A stretch of DNA of 64,000 bases from DATBLE01 sp963808815. GTDB lineage: Bacteria > Actinomycetota > Thermoleophilia > Gaiellales > Gaiellaceae. Both the position numbers and the translations under genes were made by a program. Positions 16,065-25,596 of the stretch are shown here, in pieces. The stretch is taken from contig CAWEGI010000004.1 in assembly GCA_963808815.1 (NCBI GenBank), positions 1 through 64,000 on the forward strand. The letters are read 5' to 3'. How positions within the stretch are numbered: the first letter of the stretch is position 1; every line of letters begins with the position of its first letter. The notes beneath the pieces were generated by a model that was given only the letters and a program-made list of their open reading frames with translations, did not search any database and had not been told where the DNA came from.

Positions 16065-17301
16065 GTGACCGTCACCGCCCCGCCTCGCCCGCCCCGCCCA
16101 GGCGATCCCGTCGACCGCGAGGAGCTCGAGGCCCTGGTCGAGGCGCTGATCGAGGAGGCGAGGCAACGCGCCCGGCGTCGGCGGCGCATCTACGGAGCCG
16201 CCGTGGCGCTGGTGGCGCTCGTCGGGGTCATGGTGTTCGCGGTCTTCGAGCGCAGCGCACAGTCGCAGAGTGCTTCCCCTGCGCTCTCCGCACGGCTCGG
16301 CCTTCCCGCCGGAACGACAAGCTCGAAGCTCGCTTTCGTCAGGACCATGCACTCCGCGTGCTGTGGCCGTGGCCCCATCGCGCTCTACGTGATGAACGCC
16401 GACGGAAGCGGCCAGCGGAGGCTGACGAGCGACGTGTTCGGGGGGTCTGCCTGGTCGCCCGACGGGCAGAAGATCGCCTTCCAACGTGACCACCACCGCA
16501 AGTTCGTTCCCGGGGCCTATACACCCGCCGATAGCAACATCGAGATCTACGTCATCAACGCCGACGGCAGCGGGCGAACGGAGGCTGACGCGCAACCCGG
16601 GAAACGACTTCGGTTCTGCCTGGTCGCCCGACGGGCGCAGGATCGCCTTCGGCCGCGGCGTCGGGGGGCACAGCGAGCAGATCTATGTCATGAACGCGGA
16701 CGGGAGCGGGCAGCGGAGGCTGACGCGCCTCGCGGCGTACAACTCGGTTCTTGCCTGGTTGCCCGACGGGACGATCGCCTTCGTGAGCTCCCACGGACCC
16801 AACGACTTCGATATCTACGTCATGAACGCTGACGGCAGCGGACTGCGGAACCTGACCCGCGAGTGGGGGCTCGACGGCTTTCCGGTCTGGTCGCCCGACG
16901 GGCAGAAGATCGCCTTCACGAGCAAGCGCGACGGCGACTGGGGGCTCTACGTCCTGAACGCCGACGGGAGCGGGCAGCAGAGGCTGACGCGCAACGGCGC
17001 CCTCGAATGGGCTCCTGCCTGGTCGCCCGACGGGCGGAAGATCGCCTTCGGCCGCGACCGCCCCGGCAGCAATGACGAGATCTACGCCATCAACGCCGAC
17101 GGCAGCGGGCTACGGAGGCTGACCCAAAGCGGGCGGCAACCTCTCTGGTCGCCAGACGGGCAGAAGATCGCCTTCACGAGCAAGCGCAACGGCAACGACG
17201 ACATCTACGTCATGAACCCCGACGGCAGCGGCCAGCGGAACCTGACACGGAACCCGGCGAGGGTCGACGACTCGCTAGCCTGGTCGCCCGTGCAGAAATA
17301 G
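16065..17301 (+). CDS. Membrane-anchored TolB-like PD40 beta-propeller protein (one frame break)
   Basis: About 411 aa. The N terminus is cytoplasmic and charged (REELEALVEALIEEARQRA), followed by one membrane segment (about residues 44-64) and an outside domain made of seven or so PD40 repeats of about 42 residues, each with a YVMNADGSGQRRLTR and AWSPDGQKIAF pattern. The frame shifts by +1 near 16576, inside the third repeat. These propellers bind ligands or proteins outside the membrane; no enzyme motif is seen. It is divergent from gntR, which is likely to control it. Confidence 0.8.
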
Positions 17302-17342
17302 ATCGCGACTCATCAACCTGTGGCGAGAGACCGCCAGGCTGC

Positions 17343-17366
17343 CCGAGTGTTCGGGAATGTCCCCCG
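17343..17366. repeat. Dispersed GAGTGTTC motif, copy 2
   Basis: CCGAGTGTTCGGGAATGT is followed by CCCCCGG, allowing a short stem. It lies 42 bases past the PD40 gene stop and resembles copies at 15201 and 19352. Confidence 0.4.
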
Positions 17367-17386
17367 GAGCTGTGCGTCGATGGGGC

Positions 17387-17687
17387 TCAGGCCGACGACT
17401 CAGCAGCCGTCTTCAGGTGGTCGAGCCACGCGACGAGCGATGCATCGAGGAGGCCCTTCATCCCGGCTGCGTCGGCCGCGACAGGCTCGCCGGCGAAAGA
17501 CTCGCTCGTCGTCACCCGTACGCCGTTAGGTGTCTCGGCGAACAACCACTCGTGAATGCCGGTGATTCCGCCGGACGTTCCGCCCCAAAGCACGCGCGTT
17601 CTCTCAACCAGGTCGTAGACAGTCGACGTCACACTGAAGCCGTAGCTCGTCCAGTCGAACGAGGCACCGGGCTCGAGCGGTCCGTCG
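17387..17687 (-). pseudogene. SRPBCC (START/cyclase fold) protein, C-terminal remnant
   Basis: The minus strand reads PLEPGASFDWTSYGFSV, then ERTRVLWGGTSGGITGIHEW and the C-terminal helix GMKGLLDASLVAWLDHLK, as in SRPBCC ligand-binding proteins. Only about 100 of an expected 150 residues remain; the N terminus is missing. The sequence stops near 17687, where a plus-strand peptidase begins, also without its N terminus. The two truncations meet at the same point. Confidence 0.6.
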
Positions 17688-17691
17688 ATGC

Positions 17692-18238
17692 TGGAAGGTG
17701 ACGCTGCTTCGCAAGAACGTCGCCAATGCCTACTGCCTGCCCGGCGGGAAGATCGTCGTCTACTCGGGCATCTTGCCGCTGACCAAGAACGACGCGGGAC
17801 TGGCGACCGTGCTCGGGCATGAGGTTGCCCACGCGACGGCCGAGCATGTCGCCGAATGGATCGAACGGCAACACCTGACCGAAGTGGCCGCAGCGATCGT
17901 CGCGGGTGGCGTTGCGTTTTACGCCAGCCCAGTACGTGCGTGTGATCGCGCTGCTCGGAGCCGGATCGGCGCTCCCGTTCAGTCGCTCACAGGAGTCCGA
18001 GGCAGATCACATCGGACTGATCTATATGGCGAGGGCAGGTTACGATCCCCGCCAGGCGGTCTCGTTCTGGAAGCGCATGCGACGAGCATCGAACGGACGC
18101 GAGCCGCCGGAGTTCCTCAGCGACCACCCGAGCGACGCACATCGCGTCGAGCGCGTCCAACATTGGCTGCCGGAAGCCGAACGCGCCTTCAAGCCCGTGC
18201 CGAGTGGCACACGATCGCCGGACTCGTCCTCCGCCTGA
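17692..18238 (+). pseudogene. M48-family metalloprotease, 5'-truncated, one frame break
   Basis: Starting abruptly with WKVTLLRKNVANAYCLPGGK, it continues through the zinc motif GHEVAHATAEH and, after a +1 shift near 17926, through SRSQESEADHIGLIYMARAGYDP, the third zinc ligand region, and the C-terminal HPSDAHRVERV. This is an M48C (LoiP/YcaL-like) peptidase. About 70-90 N-terminal residues, including the signal or lipoprotein part, are missing. The GTG at 17698 could serve as a start, but similarity extends past it, so I call it truncated. Confidence 0.7.
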
Positions 18239-18329
18239 CCGACGATGTGCGGGTCTTTCGTAGCGCCGGATTGCCGTCTCCGTTCGTCCCCCGCTGCCTC
18301 GTAGTGAGCCTGGGCTTCGAGGGCCGCCT

Positions 18330-19229
18330 ATGCTCCGAGTCATGGTTCGGGAGGGCGGGAGCGAGGACTTCGGGTCGGCGACCGAACTGCTGAACCGCGT
18401 CTGGCCGCACCGCGTCGGATCTGAGCGGGGACTCCGACACGCGGCCGCTGCGGAGCCGCCGAACGCGCACCGCATCTATTGGGCCGCCGAAGACGCCGGC
18501 GAGCTGGTCGGCTGGGCGACGGCGGTAATCGAGTACCAGAGCTCCGAGCGCCCCGGATTCCTGCAGGCCAGTGTCGCGCCGGAGTCCCGCAGAGCCGGCC
18601 TTGGCACTGCCCTCCTCGAGCGCTGCGAAGCCCACCTGGCCGGCCTCCGCGTCGCGACGGTGCTGTCGTTCACCACTCCCGAGGAGGCGTCGCGGAGCTT
18701 CGCCGTCGCACATGGTTTTCGGCACACCAACACGAATCGGATCTCCGGCGTCGACCCGCGCACGATCGAGCCCCCGACCGTCCCGCCCGGCGTCGATCTG
18801 CGCCCGCTCGCTGAGCTCGACCCACGAAAGGTGTACGAGCTCGACGCGGAGGCGATGCTGGACGTCCCTGGTGAGGTCGCGATGGACGACGTCTCGTTTG
18901 AGCAATGGCTCGAGGACTACTGGCGTCACCCGGACACGGACCTCGACGCGAGCGTGGCGGCCGTCATCGAGGACAGACCGGTCGCCTTCTCGCACCTCCG
19001 CATCGCCCCGGGCGGCCGGGCAGTCACCGACATGACCGGGACGCTGCGTGACTATCGCGGTCGCGGCCTCGCCCTGCTGGCCAAGCGCGCGACCCTGGTG
19101 AACGCTGCCGGACGTGGAGTCGAACTCGTCTCCACCGAGAACGACGAGAAAAACGCGCCGATGCTCCGGGTCAACGAGAAGCTCGGCTATCGGCCCGTCG
19201 GCAGCACGCTCAGCTGGTCACGGCCCTGA
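18330..19229 (+). CDS. Tandem GNAT-domain acetyltransferase
   Basis: 299 aa with two GNAT domains. The first (about 1-145) has the acetyl-CoA loop in VAPESRRAGLGTALL; the second (about 150-299) has a matching element in GTLRDYRGRGLALLAKR and the C-terminal strand ENDEKNAPMLRVNEKLGYRPVG. ATG at 18330 or 18342 could be the start. Substrate unknown; such tandem GNATs often acetylate small molecules or antibiotics. No operon partner; the next gene is 300 bases away. Confidence 0.85.
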   Translation: MLRVMVREGGSEDFGSATELLNRVWPHRVGSERGLRHAAAAEPPNAHRIYWAAEDAGELVGWATAVIEYQSSERPGFLQASVAPESRRAGLGTALLERCEAHLAGLRVATVLSFTTPEEASRSFAVAHGFRHTNTNRISGVDPRTIEPPTVPPGVDLRPLAELDPRKVYELDAEAMLDVPGEVAMDDVSFEQWLEDYWRHPDTDLDASVAAVIEDRPVAFSHLRIAPGGRAVTDMTGTLRDYRGRGLALLAKRATLVNAAGRGVELVSTENDEKNAPMLRVNEKLGYRPVGSTLSWSRP

Positions 19230-19236
19230 GCGCGAC

Positions 19237-19254
19237 CAGTTTCCCCGGAAACTG
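19237..19254. terminator. Short inverted repeat after GNAT gene
   Basis: CAGTTTCC at 19237-19244 and GGAAACTG at 19247-19254 form a perfect 8-bp inverted repeat with only CC between them, 8 bases past the GNAT stop. Possibly a terminator, possibly a protein-binding site. Confidence 0.45.
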
Positions 19255-19351
19255 AATCTCGACATAAGCCGAGCGGCGCGGGACCGCCCGCTCGGGGCGC
19301 GTCGCCGGCGTCCGCACCTTCCCGCAACTCCGGCGCAGCCAGAGTCGCCTG

Positions 19352-19375
19352 GGCGAGTGTTCTGGAAAATCGCGG
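19352..19375. repeat. Dispersed GAGTGTTC motif, copy 3
   Basis: GGCGAGTGTTCTGGAAAATC resembles the copies at 15201 and 17343, in the same orientation, within the 300-base gap between the two GNAT genes. Nothing else is recognisable in that gap apart from the palindromes at 19237 and 19499-19527. Confidence 0.35.
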
Positions 19376-19498
19376 CGATGCACGGGACGTAGCGGACTGC
19401 ATATCTGACGAGCTCAGGAGTCAGGTTCGCGGAGCTCCTCAACGAGTTGGTCGGTCGCGATGGGGCGTTCAACGGCCAGTTTACCGCAGACGGGGGGC

Positions 19499-19527
19499 GG
19501 CATCTGAGATGCCGTTAGCGTTAACGC
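19499..19527. promoter_or_regulatory. Two palindromes just before a GNAT start
   Basis: GGCATC-TGA-GATGCC (19499-19513) is followed by the perfect palindrome GCGTTAACGC (19518-19527), ending one base before the GTG start at 19529. The position would let a bound protein block transcription or translation initiation. Confidence 0.4.
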
Positions 19528-19528
19528 C

Positions 19529-20017
19529 GTGTGGGAGGGCTCGGGACAGCTTGTCCTTCGCGAAGTCGAAGATCGTGATCTCGGCGTGCTGTTCGAGCAC
19601 TGGACGGATCGCGAGGCGATACGGATGGCCGCGTTCACTTCGCCGGATCCCGATGATCGAACCGCCTTCGAGCAACGGTGGGCGCGGCTGAGGAGCGACG
19701 CCTCTACGACGAACAGGGTCGTCGAGATCGACGGTCGAGTCGTGGGTCACATTGCGAGCTTCGACTTGGAGGGTCGCCGCGAGGTCACCTATTGGATAGG
19801 CCGGGAAGATTGGGGCCGCGGCATTGCCACGCGTGCTCTACAAGAGTTCTTGCAGCTGGAGACAACCCGTCCTCTTTACGCTGGCGCTGCCAGCGACAAC
19901 GCCGCGTCGATCCGTGTGTTGACGAAGTGCGGTTTTCTCATCGTGGGCGAAGGGCGCGGGTTCGCCCATGGGCGCAACGAGGAGACGGACGAGGTCGTGC
20001 TCCGCCTCGATGCATGA
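19529..20017 (+). CDS. GNAT acetyltransferase (RimJ/RimL-like)
   Basis: 162 aa. Opening LVLREVEDRDLGVLFEHW, then VVEIDGRVVGHIA, YWIGREDWGRGIATRAL (acetyl-CoA binding) and the closing SDNAASIRVLTKCGF match the RimJ/RimL-type GNAT fold that acetylates protein N termini or small amines. Start is GTG 19529, right after a palindrome. A single-gene unit. Confidence 0.85.
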   Translation: MWEGSGQLVLREVEDRDLGVLFEHWTDREAIRMAAFTSPDPDDRTAFEQRWARLRSDASTTNRVVEIDGRVVGHIASFDLEGRREVTYWIGREDWGRGIATRALQEFLQLETTRPLYAGAASDNAASIRVLTKCGFLIVGEGRGFAHGRNEETDEVVLRLDA

Positions 20018-20159
20018 CCCCAACCGCCCTCACTTGCGCGAGCGTGCTCTCCCTTGACACCTCGGCAATGGCGTGGCGCCAAGCCCTCTGCTCTTGACGC
20101 ATCGTGCCTCCTGACTGCCTGAGTGGGCGCCAGTTGTGCGCCGGTGACCACCCGGCCGC

Positions 20160-20190
20160 AGCGGTTTCGAGCGGTTCCGAGCGGTTCCCA
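20160..20190. repeat. Three tandem 10-bp repeats
   Basis: GAGCGGTTCC-type units occur three times in a row (first unit AGCGGTTTCG) about 100 bases upstream of the cNMP-domain TrxR-like gene. They could be a regulator binding array or a replication-slippage product. The rest of the 270-base gap shows nothing clear. Confidence 0.45.
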
Positions 20191-20290
20191 GCTCAAGCGG
20201 GTGCAACCCAACGCCCAATCGCTGGCTGAAAGGCTCGTCGCGCCCATAGGCCGTGGCCGCGGTCTGTGCCTGCAACGCTAGCCTCTGTGC

Positions 20291-21971
20291 GTGGCAACCA
20301 CCCAGGTGGTTCGGAGCGAACGGTTTCCCGACCTTGGCGACGAGGTCCTTTTTCCGCGGCTCTCGGACTCGAAGCTGGAGTGGCTGGCCAAGCGCGGCGA
20401 GCGGCGCACCTTCCAGCCGGGTGAGGTGCTCTACGAGCACGGCGTTCGTGATGCGCCGTTCTATGTGATCGAGAGCGGCCTGGTCGAGTTCGTCGACCGC
20501 AAGCCTGGCAAGGACGTCTACATCGCGCAGGCCGACAGTCGGACGTTCATCGGCGATATCGCTGCGTTCACCGGCGAGCCGACGATCAGCGCTTGCGTGG
20601 CTGTCGAGCCGACCGACGTGATCGTCTTCGACCGGGCCGGGGTTGCGCGGCATGGTCGCTCACTGGCCGGAGTTCGGGGAGCACGTCTTCCGCACCCTGC
20701 TGGCTCGGCGGGAATGGCACGAGGCCGAGGGACACGGCGTCATGCGTCTCATCGCCCCGCGCGGCTCCCGACGCGCATTCGAGGTGCGCGACCTGCTCGA
20801 GCGAAACCTGTTGCCGGTGCGCTGGTACGACGTTGACACTGACGCCGAGAGCGCCGCCATGCTCGACTGGCTTGACATTCCGCGCTCGGAGACGCCCGTG
20901 TTGGTGCATGCCACTGAGGTGATGCGTAATCCGTCGGCCGCTCAGGTCGCGCGGTCGCTCGGGCTGCGCGCCGACGTGGACGGCGAGCGTTTCGACGTCG
21001 TCGTGCTCGGCGCCGGGCCGGCGGGGCTGGCGACCGCCGTCTACGCCGGCTCCGAAGGACTGCGAACGTTCGTGGCCGAGGCGTGGGCGCCCGGCGGCCA
21101 GGCCGGCACGAGCACACGAATCGAGAACTACCTCGGCTTTCCGACCGGAATCTCCGGCACGGAGCTCACGCGAAAGGCGACACTCCAGGCGCGCCGCTTC
21201 GACGCTGTGCTGTCGAGCTTCCATCGCGCAGTCGAGATCGCCGACGGGTCCGAGGGGCTCGTGCGAGTCGACCTCGACGACGGCCAGCACGTCCTCGCCC
21301 GCAGCCTGGTCATGGCGACAGGTGCTCGCTGGCGAGAACTGGAGGCCGAGGGCATCGACCGCTTCCGCGGCGCGGGCGTGTATCACGCTGCGATGGCCAC
21401 CGACGTCGAGCGTTGCCGTGACGAGGACGTGATCGTTGTCGGCGGAGGCAACTCGGCCGGCCAGGCGGCTACCCAGCTCGCCTCGCGCGCCCGCAGCGTC
21501 CGCGTCGTGGTTCGCGGCAAGGCGCTGAAGTCGACGATGTCGCAGTACCTCGTCGAGCGCATCGAGCGCTCGTCGCGAATCGAGGTCATCACCGAGACGG
21601 AAGTCGCCGCGGTACACGGATCGGCGACAGTGGAATCCGTCAGCCTTCTTCACCGACGCGACGGTAGGGTCGAACAGGTCGGCTGCACTGCCGTCTTCGT
21701 GATGATCGGCGCGGACCCGTGCACCGAAGCAGCAACGGGAATGCTCGCCGTAGACACGGCCGGATACCTCCTCTGCGGAGCCGGCGCGGCCAACTGCGAC
21801 ACGCACCTCAGCTGGCCTCTCACAGACCGCGAACCGCATCTCCTCGAGACGACCCGCCCCGGCGTGTTCGCGGCCGGTGATGTCCGGGCGGGCGCACCCA
21901 ACCGCGTGGCTGCCGCCGTCGGCGACGGCGCCCTCGTTGTCCGCTTCGCGCAGGAGGTGCTAGCCGGCTAA
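20291..21971 (+). CDS. cNMP-binding-domain/TrxR-like flavoprotein, copy 1 (one frame break)
   Basis: About 559 aa. Residues 1-130 are a cyclic-nucleotide-binding-like beta roll (FQPGEVLYEHG, FYVIESGLVEFVD), but the phosphate cassette reads IGDIAAFTGEPTI without the usual arginine. A glutaredoxin-like region (about 145-225) follows, then a thioredoxin-reductase fold with FAD motif VVLGAGPAGLATA, NADPH motif VVGGGNSAGQAA and the closing GVFAAGDVRAG. The CxxC redox pair is missing: the region reads GVYHAAMATDVERC. One extra G near 20638 breaks the frame. It probably oxidises NADPH for a partner or substrate other than thioredoxin. A paralogue lies at 54422. Confidence 0.85.
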
Positions 21972-22137
21972 GACGACCTGACGGCCGCAGGGTGACAAGC
22001 ACGGACTCGCAATCGGATAGGAGGTCGGCATGACAACGTCACTCGTCGCTGCTGATGGCGTTCGTCCCACTCCATGAACCACCTGCGTCGATCTCATGCG
22101 CCTCGCAGAAATCGACCTGTCTAGGGGAGGAGCGACG

Positions 22138-22917
22138 ATGGATCTCGGGCTGAGCGGCAAGGTGGCAGTGGTGACCGGTGCCAGCAAGGGCATCGGCCTC
22201 GCAGTGACCCGAACGCTGGCCGCCGAAGGAGCGGAAGTTTTCGCGGGCGCGCGCACGGTCGACGCCCTGGCCGGGATCGAGCGGGTGACCGCCGTCGCGG
22301 TCGACCTCATCGAGCCAAGCGGACCAGAACGGCTCGTCGGCGAGGCCGTCCAGCGCCACGGTCACCTCGATGTACTCGTCAACAACATTGGCGGTGTCAA
22401 GCTGCGAGTCAACGGGTTCCTGAGCACCTCCGACGAGGAGTTCGAGGCATCGATGCAACTCAACTTCTTCGCCGCACTGCGGGCGACACGCGCCGCTCTC
22501 GCGGTAATGCTCCCGCGTCGTGCGGGTGCGATCGTGAACGTGGTCTCGGTCAACGCCTTCTTCCAGCCGGACAGCCTCGTGATCGACTACGGCGCCGCCA
22601 AGGCAGCGCTCCTGAACGTGTCGAAGGCTCTGTCGCAGGAACTCGGCCCGCAGGGCATCCGCATCAACAGCGTCTCCCCCGGCCAGGTCGCGACCGATCT
22701 CTGGCTCGGCGATGAGGGCGTCGCGGCGACCATCGGCCGCGCCTCCGGCGTCGACCCGGAAGCGGTCCGCCAGCAGGCAGTCGAGGGGATTCCAACCGGC
22801 CGGTTCACAACCGCCGAGGAGGTGGCGACGCTCGTGGCGCTGCTCGCCTCGCCTCTCACCGCAAACGTCACGGGCGCGAACTACGTGATCGACGGCGGAC
22901 TCGTGAAGACGATGTGA
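22138..22917 (+). CDS. Short-chain dehydrogenase/reductase
   Basis: 259 aa classical SDR: cofactor loop TGASKGIG, then LVNNIGG (NNIG in place of NNAG), catalytic SVNAFF serine region, YGAAKAAL with the Tyr and Lys, and a C-terminal YVIDGGLVKTM. ATG 22138 follows GGGGAGGAG. No aspartate at the end of beta-2 (GARTV), suggesting NADP preference. Substrate unknown. It follows the flavoprotein on the same strand by 166 bases, so separate transcription is likely. Confidence 0.9.
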   Translation: MDLGLSGKVAVVTGASKGIGLAVTRTLAAEGAEVFAGARTVDALAGIERVTAVAVDLIEPSGPERLVGEAVQRHGHLDVLVNNIGGVKLRVNGFLSTSDEEFEASMQLNFFAALRATRAALAVMLPRRAGAIVNVVSVNAFFQPDSLVIDYGAAKAALLNVSKALSQELGPQGIRINSVSPGQVATDLWLGDEGVAATIGRASGVDPEAVRQQAVEGIPTGRFTTAEEVATLVALLASPLTANVTGANYVIDGGLVKTM

Positions 22918-23104
22918 TTCTGGAACCGGAGAAGTCGTCGAGTGCCAGCGCAGTAGCCTGAGCCACTGGAGACGAGTTGAGCCCTGACGGTCCTCGGGCC
23001 CAACGGTCCGCCGATGCGGCTACGGCAAGACGTCAGGAGGGTGAGATGGACGATCCGCACACGGTCGTCGAGGGCTAGAAGCAGTAGCGCCGCTCGACCA
23101 GGTC

Positions 23105-25008
23105 GTGGCTACCGAGGCTCAGGCATCAGCGCCATTTTCCGGACGGACGGCGTGGGCGCGAAGCGTGCAAACGCCCCTGCGCGAGTTTCTGCGAACGGAG
23201 ACGGGCGGCGCGGCTGTCCTGCTCGCGGCGGCGGTCGCCGCGCTCGTCTGGGTGAATGTCGACGTGTCGTCCTATGACTCACTGTGGGCGACGACGCTCT
23301 CGATCGAGGTCGGCGGAACGGGGGTGTCGCTGGAGCTTCGCGAGTGGGTGAACAGCGGGCTGATGACGTTCTTCTTCTTCGTCGTTGGGCTCGAGGCCCG
23401 GCGGGAGTTCGACCTGGGCGAGCTGCGGGAGAGGCGACGCTTCGCGCTGCCTTTGCTGGCGGGGATCGGCGGGATGGCGGTTGCAGTTGCGATCTATCTC
23501 ATCGTCAATGCCGGTCGGCCCTCCGCGCATGGCTGGGGGATCGCGATGTCGACGGACACGGCGTTTGCGCTCGGTCTGCTCGCGCTGGTCGGGCCGCGTT
23601 TCCCCGACCGGTTGCGCGCATTCATGCTCACGGTCGTCGTCGTCGACGACATCCTCGCGCTCGGCGTGATCGCGACCGTTTACACCGACGACGTCACGAT
23701 CTCGGCGCTACTCATCGCCGTCGGGCTTTTCGGGGCGGTTCTTCTGGCCAGGGCGATCGGTGTGCGCCGTGGGTTCGTCTACCTCGCGCTCGGGTCGGCG
23801 ATGTGGGTCGCGTTGCTCGAGTCGGGCGTGGAGCCGGTCGTGGTTGGGCTCGCTATGGGTCTCTTGGCGTACGCCTATCCCGTGGCGCGGTCCGACCTCG
23901 AGCGCGCCACCGAGCGCTTCCGGGAGTTCCGCGAGCAGCCGACGCCGGAGCTCGCCCGTTCGGTCGGTGTTGGGCTCAGGGCCGCAGTCTCGCCGAACGA
24001 GCGGCTGCAGTTGCTTTTTCACCCGTGGACGAGCTACCTGATCGTGCCGGTGTTCGCGCTCGCGAACGCGGGCATCGCGATCGACGGCGGCTTCCTCGAG
24101 CGAGCTTTCACCTCGCCGATCACACTCGGGATCTTCCTTGGCTACGTCGCAGGCAAGCCTGTGGGCATTGTCGGGAGCGCGTGGCTTCTTACGCACCTGA
24201 GCCGCGGCCGGTTGCGGCCGCCGGTGGGCTGGGCGGCCGTCGCCGGCGCCGGCACGATCGCCGGGATCGGCTTCACCGTCGCGCTGCTCGTCGCGAGCCT
24301 CGCCTTCGAGGGGGCGCAACTCGAGGAGGCGAAGCTCGGTATCCTCAGCGCCGCTCTGGCAGCAGCGCTCATCACCTGGCTGCTGTTCCGCGCCACTGCG
24401 CTCCTTCCGCGTCGCCTCCGCATCCGCGCCCTGCTCGGGCGCTGCCGAGCCGCTCGTCGACCTCTACATCGACGTCGACTCCGAGCGCGACCACATCCGC
24501 GGGCCGCTCGACGCCCCGGTCACAGTTGTCGAGTACGGCGACTTCGAGTGCCCGTACTGCGGGCAGGCTGAACCGATCGTGCGGGAGCTCCTGCATGACT
24601 TCGGCGATGTCCGCTACGTCTGGCGGCACCTGCCGCTCAACGACGTCCACCCCAATACCCAACTCGCAGCGGAGGCGGCCGAGGCCGCCGCCGACCAGGG
24701 CGCCTTCTGGGAGATGCACGACCTCCTGCTCGCCCACCAGGACGCGCTCCGCCCGAACGACCTGCTCGGCTACGCCGAGCAGCTCGGGCCTCGACCTCGA
24801 ACGCTTCACCAACGACCTGCGCGAGCACACCGGCGCCGCGCGTGTAGCCGAGGATGTCGACAGCGCCGACCTGAGCGGCGTCTCCGGCACGCCGACGTTC
24901 TTCGTCAACGGCCGGCGACACTACGGCGCCTACGACATCACGACCCTTTCGGCGGCCGTGCGCGCAGCCGGCGCGCGGGCGGCGCTCGGGACCGCGACCT
25001 CGAACTGA
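23105..25008 (+). CDS. nhaA: NhaA Na+/H+ antiporter fused to DsbA-like domain (two frame breaks)
   Basis: About 633 aa once two +1 shifts (near 24438 and 24789) are corrected. Residues 1-440 form NhaA with about 11-12 membrane segments; the functional aspartates appear in STDTAFALG and VVVVDDILALG, and a lysine-bearing helix in YVAGKPVGI. The C-terminal about 190 residues are a DsbA/thioredoxin fold (VVEYGDFECPYCGQAEPIV with an intact CPYC, GTPTFFVNGRRH). Such fusions are known in actinobacteria. The two domains join at LLGAAEPLVDLYIDVD, so the frame correction decides whether the fusion is real. The redox domain should face the cytoplasm or outside depending on the final helix count. Confidence 0.85.
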
Positions 25009-25088
25009 CACTGTCCTCTTCTCAGGGCCGGTATGGCGCCCATGTCACGTTCCGCTCGTCTGCAACTCCCTCTCCGGCGCTTCCGCTG

Positions 25089-25295
25089 CTAACCCTCCCC
25101 GACGATCGGCGCCCTTGCGATCTGTTCACGGAATTGCTCCGCATCGCGTCGTGCCTCGAGCTCGGTCGAAAATCCCTCCGAATGCCTGCCGACCATCGTC
25201 CCGGACGCGTTGTAGACGTACCAGCTATGTCTGCCGTGACGATCTTTCTGGAGCTGGAACCGGCAGCCGTTGTAAGCGAGCAGGGTTGTCATCAC
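25089..25295 (-). CDS. Small conserved-looking protein of unknown function
   Basis: 68 aa starting MTTLLAYNGCRFQLQKDRHG and containing WYVYNASGTMVGRHSEGF and EARRDAEQFREQI. It looks like a DUF1508-like strand-rich fold that ends in a helix, but I cannot name it. Start is GTG 25295 or ATG 25292, 5-8 bases after AAAGGAG. Its start overlaps the stop of the upstream 91-aa gene, so it is probably the third gene of a small minus-strand operon. Confidence 0.6.
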   Translation of the reverse strand: MMTTLLAYNGCRFQLQKDRHGRHSWYVYNASGTMVGRHSEGFSTELEARRDAEQFREQIARAPIVGEG

Positions 25296-25567
25296 CTACT
25301 CCTTTCGGGAGAGAGTGGGACGGAAGGCGCCGAGCGGGCAAGCACGAGCGAGTGAGGCGGCGGTGCGCCGACGACCGGCGGCGTGAAGGCGACGGGCTTC
25401 TGCGCTGAGGGGCGCGAAACCACGGTCAACGCGAGCGCCGCCGCGCTCGCCACTGCGACTCGATCTTTGATCCGGCCAGCGACACCGCATTCCAGACGGC
25501 TCTGAAGGCGTTCAACGATTGCGGTGTCGTGGTGCGCACCGCGTCCTCGGCAGCGCCCAATTCGCAC
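25292..25567 (-). CDS. Small putative membrane protein
   Basis: 91 aa with one hydrophobic stretch (RVAVASAAALALTVVS) in the middle and a proline-rich tail. No family recognised. The support is positional: it starts 29 bases after the zinc-ribbon-like gene and its TGA overlaps the ATG of the next small gene (TGATG). It could also be a chance reading frame. Confidence 0.4.
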   Translation of the reverse strand: MRIGRCRGRGAHHDTAIVERLQSRLECGVAGRIKDRVAVASAAALALTVVSRPSAQKPVAFTPPVVGAPPPHSLVLARSAPSVPLSPERSR

Positions 25568-25596
25568 CCCTCGCTGTCCGCAGTGTCGTCTAGCCG

